Notes under the pieces: generated by a model
The model's input: the letters and a program-made list of their open reading frames with translations, nothing else
What the model was told of the DNA's origin: nothing
The model's database searches: none
Position numbers and translations under genes: made by a program
Assembly (NCBI RefSeq): GCF_031679605.1
Contig: NZ_CP117522.1
Coordinates: 7,750,001-7,814,000 of the forward strand
From: Streptomyces luomodiensis
Lineage (GTDB): Bacteria > Actinomycetota > Actinomycetes > Streptomycetales > Streptomycetaceae
Length of the DNA stretch: 64,000 nucleotides
Direction of reading: 5' to 3'
Shown here: positions 8,697-15,802 of the stretch, piece after piece
Numbering within the stretch: the first letter of the stretch is position 1
Layout: the number at the start of each line of letters is the position of its first letter

Positions 8697-8996
8697 CGGG
8701 GACGGGTCCCAAGAGGGTCCGAGGAAGATGACGGGCCCGAGGGGTCTGACGGGGAGCCGGGCCTGAGGGGGAGCCGGGCCTGAGGGGGAGCCAACGGACA
8801 GCTGATGGGGGATCAGTCGGCGACCCGAGGGGGAGGGCCCGAGAGGGGAGGGCCCGAGGGGAGGGCTCGACGGGGGCTGGAGGGGAGGGCTCGACGGGGG
8901 AGGGGGACCGGTGGCGGCAACGCGGGGGCACGGGGGTGCGCGCGTCGCCGTCACCTCCTCACCTCCCCGGAGCCCGGTGGCTCGCGCGTCCCGCGC
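8697..8996. repeat. G-rich gap with 17-bp direct repeats
   Basis: No gene is seen in this 300-bp stretch. At 8755-8795 a 17-bp unit, AGCCGGGCCTGAGGGGG, occurs twice plus a partial third copy. At 8830-8910 GGGAGGGC[CT]CGA units recur four times. The strand is strongly purine-rich on the plus side. I see no terminator hairpin for the preceding gene. Confidence 0.5.
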
Positions 8997-9099
8997 TCAC
9001 TCCGCCGAATCGGCGTCAAGCCCGACGGGCTGGGCCGCCATCTCCCGCAGGCCGGCATCAAGACTGATCCGCGGTCGATAGCCGAGGTCGGTGCGGGCG
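8997..9099 (-). pseudogene. C-terminal remnant of an NAD-dependent epimerase/dehydratase
   Basis: Read on the minus strand, codons from about 9099 to the stop at 8997 encode SPLAARTDLGYRPRISLD followed by AGLREMAAQ. This is the usual end of NAD-dependent sugar epimerases (A..LGY.P..sl..GL). The Rossmann fold, catalytic Tyr-x3-Lys and everything else upstream are missing. Immediately upstream the sequence changes to a plus-strand regulator fragment, so this is a broken gene with no start of its own. Confidence 0.7.
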
Positions 9100-9369
9100 G
9101 CGAGCGGCGACTTCCGCCGGATGGGGGCCGAGCACGAGGTGGCGGTCAAACGAACGGATCGCAAGACCGTGATCCACCCACGGGTGGGCCGCCTGCTCCT
9201 GGACTGCGAGACGCTCGTCGGACTCGACCGCCAGCAGCGACTGATGGTGCTCACCCCCGCCGACCACGAGAGCCGCGAACGCCTGCGACTGCTCCAGGTG
9301 CTCGGCCTCCAAGAATTTCCCCAGGCGTACGGAACGCCGTCCCCGGACGGTGACGTCGCCGCCTCCTAG
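9091..9369 (+). pseudogene. C-terminal remnant of an MmyB-like XRE regulator
   Basis: The frame reads GDFRRMGAEHEVAVKRTDRK, then IHPRVGRLLLDCETLV, LMVLTPAD and SRERLRLLQVLG. This is the characteristic last third of MmyB-like ligand-binding regulators (FRrLWAeHeV, hp.vG.l.ld, vvltpa). Intact family members have an N-terminal HTH and are about 270-290 residues long; only about 85 recognisable residues remain. The ATG at 9091 is accidental and lies at the junction with the epimerase tail. MmyB-like regulators are often divergent from NAD-dependent dehydrogenase or epimerase genes, so one deletion removing both 5' halves and their shared promoter explains the arrangement. Confidence 0.7.
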
Positions 9370-9449
9370 CGAGGCCGCACACCCGGGCGGGTGGCCGATA
9401 TGGTCGGAAGACGCCGCACCACAGGACGCCCGACCGTCGGAGGTTATCC

Positions 9450-10130
9450 GTGCCGAACGGCTCGCTCTCCCTCGCCGCCTCGCTCTACCTGCTCTCCTAC
9501 GACCCCGAGACCGGCCGCCCCACCGGTGCTCACACCGCCCTCCTGGTCCGCGCCGCCGCCCTCACCGAACTCGTCCAGCGGGGCCTGCTCACCGACAGCG
9601 ACGGCAGCCCCTGTCCGGTGGCCGACGCGCTCACCGGGGACCAGGTGCTCGACGGGCTGCTGGAACTGATCGGTGAATCCCGGCCACGCAGCTGGCAGGT
9701 CTGGGTGGGGCACCACCCGCGGCTCACCGAGCACGCGGTCCGCGACCAGATGGTGGCGGCCGGCTATGTGCGGCAGAAGGGGAGGCGGGTGCTGGGGCTG
9801 TTCCCGGCCAAGGAGTACGTGCTGGAACGGCCCGAGCAGGCGGCCGGGATGCGGGACGACGCGGTGCGCGCGCTGCACGGTGGGCAGCCGGCGGCCGATG
9901 TGTCCGAACGGGACGCGGCGCTGGTCACCCTCGCGGCCGCGGGCGAGCTGCGGACGGTGGTGACGGCCACGGACGCCAAGGTCCGCAAGGACCGGATCCT
10001 CGAACTGGGGGAGCGCTGCGGAGGCATGGGTCCGGTGCTGGAGAAGGCGATCGCGCAGGTGCGGACGGCGCTCGCCGCCGCCGTCGTCACGACCATGCTG
10101 ACGACGACCACGGTCACGACCACGACCTGA
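9450..10130 (+). CDS. GPP34/VPS74-family protein
   Basis: A 226-residue protein starting at GTG 9450, six bases after a GGAGG ribosome site. SLSLAASLYLLSYDPETGRP at residues 5-24 and the basic VRQKGRRVLGLFPAKEYVL hairpin region match Golgi phosphoprotein 3 (GPP34) family members, which bind phosphoinositides in eukaryotes and are common but poorly understood in actinomycetes. Helical repeats follow. The last 13 residues are almost only Thr (TMLTTTTVTTTT), an odd low-complexity tail. It appears monocistronic. Cytoplasmic or peripheral membrane location is inferred from the family. Confidence 0.8.
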   Translation: MPNGSLSLAASLYLLSYDPETGRPTGAHTALLVRAAALTELVQRGLLTDSDGSPCPVADALTGDQVLDGLLELIGESRPRSWQVWVGHHPRLTEHAVRDQMVAAGYVRQKGRRVLGLFPAKEYVLERPEQAAGMRDDAVRALHGGQPAADVSERDAALVTLAAAGELRTVVTATDAKVRKDRILELGERCGGMGPVLEKAIAQVRTALAAAVVTTMLTTTTVTTTT

Positions 10131-10205
10131 CCCCTCACCGTGGCGGCCGCTCAGCCGCCGGTACCGGCCTCAGCCGGCTGTACGGCCTCAGCCGCCGGTA
10201 CCGGC

Positions 10206-10619
10206 TCAGGCGTCGTTCAGCAGCGATGCCAGCCCCCCGTCCAGGTCGAGCTCCCCGGCCTCGTGGCCCTCGGGCACGACGGCGTACGAGCGGCCGAGGA
10301 ATCTGCGGAGGTCGCCGGTGTCGAACTGGACCATGGCCATGCCCTCCGGGGCGTGGAACTCCAGGACCGTCCGCTGCGGTCCGCACGGCCACATCTGCAC
10401 GTCCCCGCTGCCCGCCGGGCCCCGCAGCCCGGCCGCGAGCAGCTCCCGCCCGAACGTCCACTCCACGGCGGAGCCGTCGAGGGACGCCGAGGGCGGAAAG
10501 GAGACATGGACGGCGAACGGGTCGTTCCGCTCATAGTGCAGACACGCCGGGATCGCGCGTGACTCGGGTGTCGACGCGATGAGCTGCGCCTGGACGGCTT
10601 GGTCGATGACTGTGGTCAC
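10206..10619 (-). CDS. SsgA-like sporulation/cell-division protein
   Basis: A 137-residue protein of typical length for SsgA-like proteins (SALPs), found only in sporulating actinomycetes, which help place or remodel septa and spore walls. Matching features are PACLHYERNDPFAVHVSFPP, the VEWTFGRELLAAGL segment, GSGDVQMWPCG and the late RRFLGRSYAVVPEGHE with a terminal acidic LDLD. I cannot say which member (SsgB-SsgG) it is. It is divergent from the sigma-like gene, with a candidate Crp-type site between them. Its own ribosome site upstream of ATG 10619 is AGGGAG. Confidence 0.85.
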   Translation of the reverse strand: MTTVIDQAVQAQLIASTPESRAIPACLHYERNDPFAVHVSFPPSASLDGSAVEWTFGRELLAAGLRGPAGSGDVQMWPCGPQRTVLEFHAPEGMAMVQFDTGDLRRFLGRSYAVVPEGHEAGELDLDGGLASLLNDA

Positions 10620-10724
10620 GTCGGCTCCCTTGCGATGGGTGCGGGGCGCTGTTCCCTTACGACTTACGACTCCCTACGACCGTTAAGACGTCTGGGCGAT
10701 GAGGGCAGTGCACCCGTTTTCGGA

Positions 10725-10738
10725 GTGACGTGCGTCAC
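10725..10738. promoter_or_regulatory. Perfect dyad matching the Streptomyces Crp half-site pattern
   Basis: The 14-bp sequence GTGACGTGCGTCAC is a perfect inverted repeat (arms GTGACG and CGTCAC around TG). It also fits the pattern GTG-N6-GNCAC described for the cAMP receptor protein of Streptomyces. It lies 106 bp upstream of the SsgA-like gene and 126 bp upstream of the sigma-like gene, in their divergent promoter region. Binding is inferred from pattern only. Confidence 0.5.
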
Positions 10739-10863
10739 GACTGATTTTTCGCCGGGACATACGGCATTTAGGGTGGCCAAACCATGCAAGGTCTCGGGCG
10801 CCGTGCGGAGCTGTTACAGAACGTCGGCAGTGTCGAGGCACCCGTCCCAGGGGTTGTTCCACC

Positions 10864-12321
10864 ATGACCGAAGGTCCCGCGGCGCTCGACGCGGCCGCGT
10901 ACACCCGTATCTACGAAGCCGAATATCCGCGTCTGTGCGGATATGCCCGAACTCTTACCGATAACCCCTGGGTTGCGGGGGACCTGGTGGCCGAGGCGCA
11001 CTACAGCGTCTGGCGCCGGCTGCGCGCCGGGCACCCCCTCGGTGCCGACGCCGTCCCGGCCGAGCTGACGGGCGCCGTAAGGGCGCTGTCGGCCGGGGTG
11101 GGGAGCTGGGGTCCGCCGCAGCAGGCGTCGTACCTCGAACCGCTCGTCCAGGTCCTCGACGAGCTGCCGCAGCGATGGGTCAAGGCGCTGTGGCTCACCG
11201 AGGTGGACGGGCTCCCGCCGGAGGAGGTGGCGCGGCGGGCCGGGGCCGGTCCGGACGGCGCGGCGGCCCTGGTGGAGCGCGTCCGGGAGAGCGTGCGCCA
11301 GGAGTTCCTGCGCGCCCAGCCCGGCTATCCGGCGAGCGCCGCGTGCGGTGGGTACTGGGAGCGGCTGCCCGGCCATGTGCGGGGCACGGACTCCCCGCAC
11401 GAGGCCGAGCAGCTCGCGGTGCACGTCGACGGCTGCCGGGACTGCCGGAGCCGGATGGAGCAGCTGGTGGCGGCCGACGGGCGGCTGCCCGCGCTGACCG
11501 GCCCGGCCCTGCTGGCGCTGTACGACCGGGACCAGGCGCGCTTCCTGGCGCCGCTGGTGGCCGCCGGTGCGCTGGGCGCCGTGGGGGCCGCCGGGGCGAG
11601 TGCCATGGCGACCGGCGGTGCGCATGCGGCCCGCTCGGGCGGGCCGCTGGTCACCACCCGCCGGTCCATACGTCACCTCGCTCGCGGGCAGGTGCGCCAG
11701 GCGGGGCCGGTGGCGGTCGCGGCGGCCGGGGCCGGGGTGATACTGGTCGCCGGGGCGGCGATCATGACGGGACTGGCGCTGACGGACGGCGGCGCGGCGG
11801 AGGCGCAGCAGCCCGCGGCGGCGTCGACACCGCCCATATCGAGCACGTCGGACTCTTCTTCCGGTTCCTCTGGTTCTTCTGGTTCCTCCAGCCCGTCCGG
11901 CTCCCCGTCCCCGACCGGTTCCGACGCGTCGGCCACGTCCGGGGCCTCGCGGCATGCGGACGGGGCGCGGTCGGGCGCTCCGGGGGAGGCGTCCCGGAGC
12001 CGGCCGGCCACGTCGAGCGCGCCCACGGGACACTCCCCGACGGATGTGCCCTCAAGCGCCGTATCGCCCTCGCGGAAGGCACCGTCGCCCTCTTCCTCCG
12101 CTTCCTCGTCCTCGTCGGGCGGCCCGTCGCACCGGCCGACCGCCGAACCGACCCAGGAGCCGACCGACGCCGGGACGACGGCCCCGCAGGACACCCCGAG
12201 CGAGCGGCCGACACGGCCCACGGCGAAGCCGACCGACAACGGCTCCGACGACGGCTCCGGCTCCGACTCCGACGGTTCCCGGGACTGCGTCTCGCTGGTG
12301 GTCCGGCTCTGCGTACGCTGA
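10864..12321 (+). CDS. ECF-like sigma factor fused to zinc-finger anti-sigma motif, membrane helix and Ser/Pro/Thr-rich tail
   Basis: A 485-residue fusion. Residues about 10-60 (YTRIYEAEYPRLCGYARTLT) resemble sigma region 2. Residues about 95-155 (VLDELPQRWVKALWLTEVDG then LPPEEVARRAG) resemble region 4. Residues 187-194 form H-x3-C-x2-C (HVDGCRDC), the zinc motif of ZAS anti-sigma proteins. An Ala/Gly-rich helix and a strong membrane segment (about 279-309) follow, then about 165 residues of Ser/Thr/Pro-rich outer tail ending in DCVSLVVRLCVR. ECF proteins with C-terminal ZAS and membrane extensions are known in Actinobacteria, so this is probably a membrane-held sigma factor or a decayed one acting as regulator. 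Region 2 looks short on the acidic and aromatic residues needed for promoter melting, so activity is uncertain. Confidence 0.75.
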   Translation: MTEGPAALDAAAYTRIYEAEYPRLCGYARTLTDNPWVAGDLVAEAHYSVWRRLRAGHPLGADAVPAELTGAVRALSAGVGSWGPPQQASYLEPLVQVLDELPQRWVKALWLTEVDGLPPEEVARRAGAGPDGAAALVERVRESVRQEFLRAQPGYPASAACGGYWERLPGHVRGTDSPHEAEQLAVHVDGCRDCRSRMEQLVAADGRLPALTGPALLALYDRDQARFLAPLVAAGALGAVGAAGASAMATGGAHAARSGGPLVTTRRSIRHLARGQVRQAGPVAVAAAGAGVILVAGAAIMTGLALTDGGAAEAQQPAAASTPPISSTSDSSSGSSGSSGSSSPSGSPSPTGSDASATSGASRHADGARSGAPGEASRSRPATSSAPTGHSPTDVPSSAVSPSRKAPSPSSSASSSSSGGPSHRPTAEPTQEPTDAGTTAPQDTPSERPTRPTAKPTDNGSDDGSGSDSDGSRDCVSLVVRLCVR

Positions 12322-12326
12322 CCTCG

Positions 12327-12354
12327 CCCCGGTGGTCGTACACGGTCACCGGGG
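12327..12354 (+). terminator. Hairpin downstream of the sigma-like gene
   Basis: Arms CCCCGGTG (12327-12334) and CACCGGGG (12347-12354) pair perfectly over a 12-base loop and are followed by TTCAATTCGTTC. The hairpin begins six bases after the sigma-like stop codon, so it probably ends that transcript. Confidence 0.6.
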
Positions 12355-12413
12355 TTCAATTCGTTCAGCCTCAATCACGGACTGTGTCAAGAGCGTTGCC
12401 CTCCGGAGCGTAA

Positions 12414-12427
12414 GCTCGAAAACGAGC
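12414..12427. promoter_or_regulatory. Dyad upstream of the Scr1-type regulator
   Basis: GCTCG-AAAA-CGAGC forms a perfect inverted repeat 43 bases before ATG 12470. It overlaps a possible -10 element (TAAGCT, 12411-12416), a position suited to autoregulation by the XRE protein that follows. Inference from symmetry and position. Confidence 0.4.
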
Positions 12428-12469
12428 CAGCGGTCCCAGCCGGACAGCGGGACCAGGAGGGATGGACCA

Positions 12470-13345
12470 ATGACGTTCCAACCGCGCGAACTCTTCCCTG
12501 ACCGCTCCGCACGCGACCTGTTCGGCGCGGAGGTCCGTCGCCACCGCGAGAAGGCGGACATGTCGCTGCGGCGGCTGTCCGAGGTACTGAACTACAGCAA
12601 GTCCCACTTGGCGCGCATCGAGGCGGCCGAATCGCTGCCGTACGACGACCTACCGGCGAAGCTGGACGCGTGCTTCGGCACGGACGGGTTGTTCGCGAGG
12701 CTGCACGCGCTCGCGAAGAACGAGCCGTTTCCCGGTAAGTACCGTCGGGTGGTGGAGATCGAAAGCCGGGCGGTCGTCATCGAGCAGTACATCAGCGGAA
12801 GTGCTTCCGGACTGCTCCAGACGCCGAAGTACGCGGAGTCATTGATGCGCAGTGTCCATCCGCATGCGCCGCACGCGGAGATCGAAGCGATGGTCAAGGC
12901 TCGTGTCAACCGGCAGGCGTTGTTGGATCGCCCCAAGCCGCCACGCTGCTGGTTCATCCTCGACGAGGCTGTACTGCGCCGCTCCGTTGGCGGGCCAGAG
13001 GTAATGCGTGATCAGTTGGCGTCTCTGATCCAGCGTGGGACAGAGTCACATCTGAGCATCCAGGTGCTTCCCTTCTCGGCGGGAGAGCATTCAGAGATGC
13101 TGGGCGGCGCGCTGACGCTCTACACGATGCCCGAGGGACCACAAGTGGCCTACGAGGAAGGCAGCCGGTCCGGGAGCATCGTCGAGGACCGAGAGGGAGT
13201 CGCAGTGCGCCGAGAGAACTACGATCTGCTCAGGGCCATGGCCCTCTCGCCTCGCGACTCGAAGGCGATGATCCGAGCCGTCATGAAGGACTGGACCCAT
13301 GTCGATCAACCCGGACCTGAGCACTGCCGCGTGGCGCAAGAGTAG
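12470..13345 (+). CDS. XRE-family regulator with DUF5753 (Scr1/WhiJ type)
   Basis: A 291-residue protein. The N-terminal HTH (residues about 17-72, MSLRRLSEVLNYSKSHLARIE) is followed by a DUF5753 ligand-binding-like domain: IEQYISGSASGLLQTPKYAE, RVNRQALLDRP and WFILDEAVLRR. This is the standard architecture of WhiJ/Scr1-like Streptomyces regulators, which pair with a small DUF397 protein to control development or secondary metabolism. Here the DUF397 gene overlaps its 3' end by 47 bases. ATG 12470 follows GGAGGG at good spacing; an earlier ATG at 12462 hits a stop after three codons. Confidence 0.9.
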   Translation: MTFQPRELFPDRSARDLFGAEVRRHREKADMSLRRLSEVLNYSKSHLARIEAAESLPYDDLPAKLDACFGTDGLFARLHALAKNEPFPGKYRRVVEIESRAVVIEQYISGSASGLLQTPKYAESLMRSVHPHAPHAEIEAMVKARVNRQALLDRPKPPRCWFILDEAVLRRSVGGPEVMRDQLASLIQRGTESHLSIQVLPFSAGEHSEMLGGALTLYTMPEGPQVAYEEGSRSGSIVEDREGVAVRRENYDLLRAMALSPRDSKAMIRAVMKDWTHVDQPGPEHCRVAQE

Positions 13346-13496
13346 CTACAGCAATGGTGATGGCGGCGAATGCGTCGAGGTCGCCGACAACCTTCCCGGC
13401 CTCGTCCCTGTCCGCGATTCCAAGAACCCGGACGGCCCCGCCCTCATATTCCCCGCCGGATCGTGGGCCGCGTTCCTGGCCTCCTTCAAGGCATAG
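13299..13496 (+). CDS. DUF397 small protein, partner of the Scr1-type regulator
   Basis: A 65-residue protein with the diagnostic DUF397 pattern: WRKSSYSNGDGGECVEVAD near the start, VRDSKNPDGPALIF in the middle and WAAFLASFK at the end. DUF397 proteins are proposed antagonists or co-factors of the neighbouring XRE-DUF5753 regulator. The start codon lies inside the regulator gene in another frame, so translation is probably coupled. Together they form a self-contained regulatory pair just upstream of the toroid/RiPP region. Confidence 0.92.
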   Translation: MSINPDLSTAAWRKSSYSNGDGGECVEVADNLPGLVPVRDSKNPDGPALIFPAGSWAAFLASFKA

Positions 13497-13630
13497 AAGA
13501 TCGCCGCATGCTGGAACACGAACGGCTTCATGACCACGCACCGTAGCGTCGTGGCGGTGAACAGGCGTCCATAGCAGTCGAGTTGAGCACGGCCGACCGA
13601 GGTCATTCGGATTGGTGGTGGAGGCGAGCC

Positions 13631-15099
13631 ATGAGAAAGGCACGTGCGGGTCTTACGGCGTTCGAGGCCCGTGCGGGAGAGGCCGCGCGGACTCTGCTGC
13701 ACAACCAGGGCTACGACGGCGGGTGGGGTCTCACGCTCACGTCGGTGTCGTCGATCGTCAACACGAGTGAGGTCCTTCCGATCCTGCGGGCTGCCGGCCT
13801 CGCGGGGCAGCCGGTGCGCCAGGCGCTCGACTTTCTGACCGGCGCCATTCCGGGGCACTGCCGACCACGTCACAAGGGCGGTCGTGGCGAGCACACCCGC
13901 TTCGTCGCCTTCGGTCTGACCGGACTGCTGTCGCACCCACGTTTCTTCCACCATGACGGTGTGGTGGAGGCCGCGGCCTGGTGCGTCGGCTGGCTCGACG
14001 ACCATCGCGTCGACCACGGCTGGCCCGAGGTACTCGGTCTCGACGACACCTCGCTGCACCAAACCGCCCTTGCAGTGCACGGGCTCGCCCAGCTCAGGGA
14101 CACCCTCCACGAACTCGGCCCGGGTCTCGTCCTCCCCGGCGGAGTGGACACCACGAGCCTGCTGGGGCGAGTCGAGCCACTGATCGACCACGGCGTCCAC
14201 GGTCTTCTCTACCACCGTCGACCCAGCGGCGCCTGGGGGTGGCGCACCTACGTCGATACGGACCCGAGCCCGAGCAAGACCGCGCTGTGCCTGTTGGCCC
14301 TCTCCGCGGTTGCCTCCGGGGCCGGTCCCGGAGGCGAACCGGCCTACCGGGACGCGCCCCGGGAAACCGGAAGCGCCCACGGCCCGGTGCGGAAGAAGCG
14401 GCTGTCCGAGGCGGTCGTCGAGGCCGGGCAGTGGCTGCTGCGCAACCACCACCGCTGGGAGACCTTCGTCGAGGACGACAAGGACGTACAGGGCACTGCC
14501 TGGGAGCATATGGCGTACGCGCTGTGCACCCAGGCCGCCATCCGGCCGGCGCCAACCCACACGATCCCCGGCTGTCCAAGGCGTGGCGGCTGATGGACGA
14601 CCTGTGGGAGCCCGAGGCCGGGATGTGGAACGAACCCGGCGCATCCGGCAAGCGTTCCACTATCCGCGCGGCGTACTACACCGTCTCGGCCTACCAGGAG
14701 GCCCTCGGCCGTCTCGCCCGGATCGGCCTCGGCGAGGAGGCGGCCGGGTCCGGTGACAGCGACATTGCGGCGGAGATCCCCTTGAGGAGCGCTGAGCTTG
14801 CCGCTGGGTACAGGGTCCTGCTGACCACACCAGACATCGACGGCCCGGTCGTGTGTGAGCTGTCGGAGCGGCTGTTCGACCTGGCGAAGGTCGTGCACGA
14901 CGGCCCCGGCGAGGGCATGTCGACCGAGCAGATCGCCCAGGCGCTATTCGTTGCGCCGTCCTCGGTGCCCAAGTACGTCCAACGCCTGAACCAGGCGGTG
15001 TCCGCCGCCCTCGGCGGCGCCCCGGCCCGGCTGCTGCTGCCCGGCACCGCGAACGGGGTCAGCGGCTACGCTTGGGCGCGCTCGAAGGCGACCGGGTAG
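13631..15099 (+). pseudogene. Alpha-toroid (prenyltransferase/squalene-oxidase-repeat-like) plus winged-helix protein, frameshifted
   Basis: ATG 13631 follows GGAGGCGAGCC. The first frame runs to 14593 and encodes an alpha-helical repeat protein with QGYDGGWGL, RRPSGAWGWRTYVD and EDDKDVQGTAWEHMAYALC motifs, typical of terpene-cyclase-like alpha/alpha toroids but lacking a clear catalytic Asp motif. After CGG at 14543-14545 homology-like sequence jumps to another frame, giving AGANPHDPRLSKAWRLMDDL, TIRAAYYTVSAYQEAL and a final winged helix (MSTEQIAQALFVAPSSVPKY) ending at 15099. One missing G near 14546 explains this. It could be a true mutation, a sequencing error or, less likely, programmed shifting. 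The joined product would be about 490 residues. Its last 34 bases overlap the convergent NUDIX gene. Confidence 0.7.
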
Positions 15100-15599
15100 T
15101 TCAGCAGGGCGAAGCGTGCCAGGGAACGGACCTGCTCGAAGGTCGGCAACTGCTCCAGGTCCTCCAGGCCGAACCACCCGGCCCCGTGCACCTCCTCCAA
15201 CTGTGCCTCCACGGCCTGCTCGCCGGTGCCCGCCTGGCGGCGGACGTAGAAGAACTGGGCCAGGGCGGGGGTGGCGAACCCTTCCCGCTCGATGTCCACG
15301 TAGAACGGTGTCGGCTCGGGGGTGGCGTTGTCGTCGGCCGGATGGATGGCGGGCTGGCTGGAGATCGCCTCCACCAGCAGGCCGGTCTCCTCCTTGAACT
15401 CTCGCACCGCTGTTCCGGCGAAGGACTCCCCGGGCTCGATGTGGCCGCCGGGAGGGACCCACTTGTCGAAACGGTTGTGGTGGACGAGCAGCACTTTGCC
15501 GCGCTCGACGAGGTAGCCCGAGCAGATGTACACCAGGCCGATGTCGCGGGCGGTCCGGCCGTCGTGAATCAGAATCGAGCGAGGCACGCCCGCCACCAT
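15066..15599 (-). CDS. NUDIX hydrolase
   Basis: A 177-residue protein from ATG 15599. The NUDIX box is complete: GGHIEPGESFAGTAVREFKE followed by ETG, giving G-x5-E-x7-RE-x2-EE-x-G, which binds the metal and cleaves nucleoside-diphosphate-X compounds. The substrate is unknown. It is divergent from the radical SAM gene across the operator array at 15651-15706 and convergent with the toroid gene. It may be a housekeeping or nucleotide-signal hydrolase that happens to flank the RiPP locus, or part of it. An in-frame upstream ATG at 15692 would add 31 residues that do not look conserved. Confidence 0.88.
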   Translation of the reverse strand: MVAGVPRSILIHDGRTARDIGLVYICSGYLVERGKVLLVHHNRFDKWVPPGGHIEPGESFAGTAVREFKEETGLLVEAISSQPAIHPADDNATPEPTPFYVDIEREGFATPALAQFFYVRRQAGTGEQAVEAQLEEVHGAGWFGLEDLEQLPTFEQVRSLARFALLNYPVAFERAQA

Positions 15600-15650
15600 A
15601 GCCCACTCGCCCGTTCCCGAACTCGGGAGCACCGCCGAGGACTTGACCCG

Positions 15651-15706
15651 GATGTCATCGGATGCCGGATGACACGTCATCGGCGATGACATCGCAATGT
15701 CATCGC
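15651..15706. promoter_or_regulatory. Dense GATGAC/GTCATC operator array before the RiPP locus
   Basis: Within 56 bp there are GATGTCATCG (15651-15660), a perfect dyad GATGAC-AC-GTCATC (15668-15681) and a longer perfect dyad with 10-bp arms GCGATGACAT (15683-15692) and ATGTCATCGC (15697-15706) around CGCA. Centre-to-centre spacing of the two dyads is about two helical turns. The array sits between the divergent NUDIX and radical SAM genes, about 100 bp from each, so it is a strong candidate operator for a cooperative dimeric regulator. Confidence 0.7.
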
Positions 15707-15802
15707 GTTCGCGTCATGACAGGCCGGAGGGTGGACACGTGTCCGCCGATGCCGATCCGGCAGTGGCGGGCGAAGGCCCCGCTCGGCGAGGGAAGGACCG
15801 TG

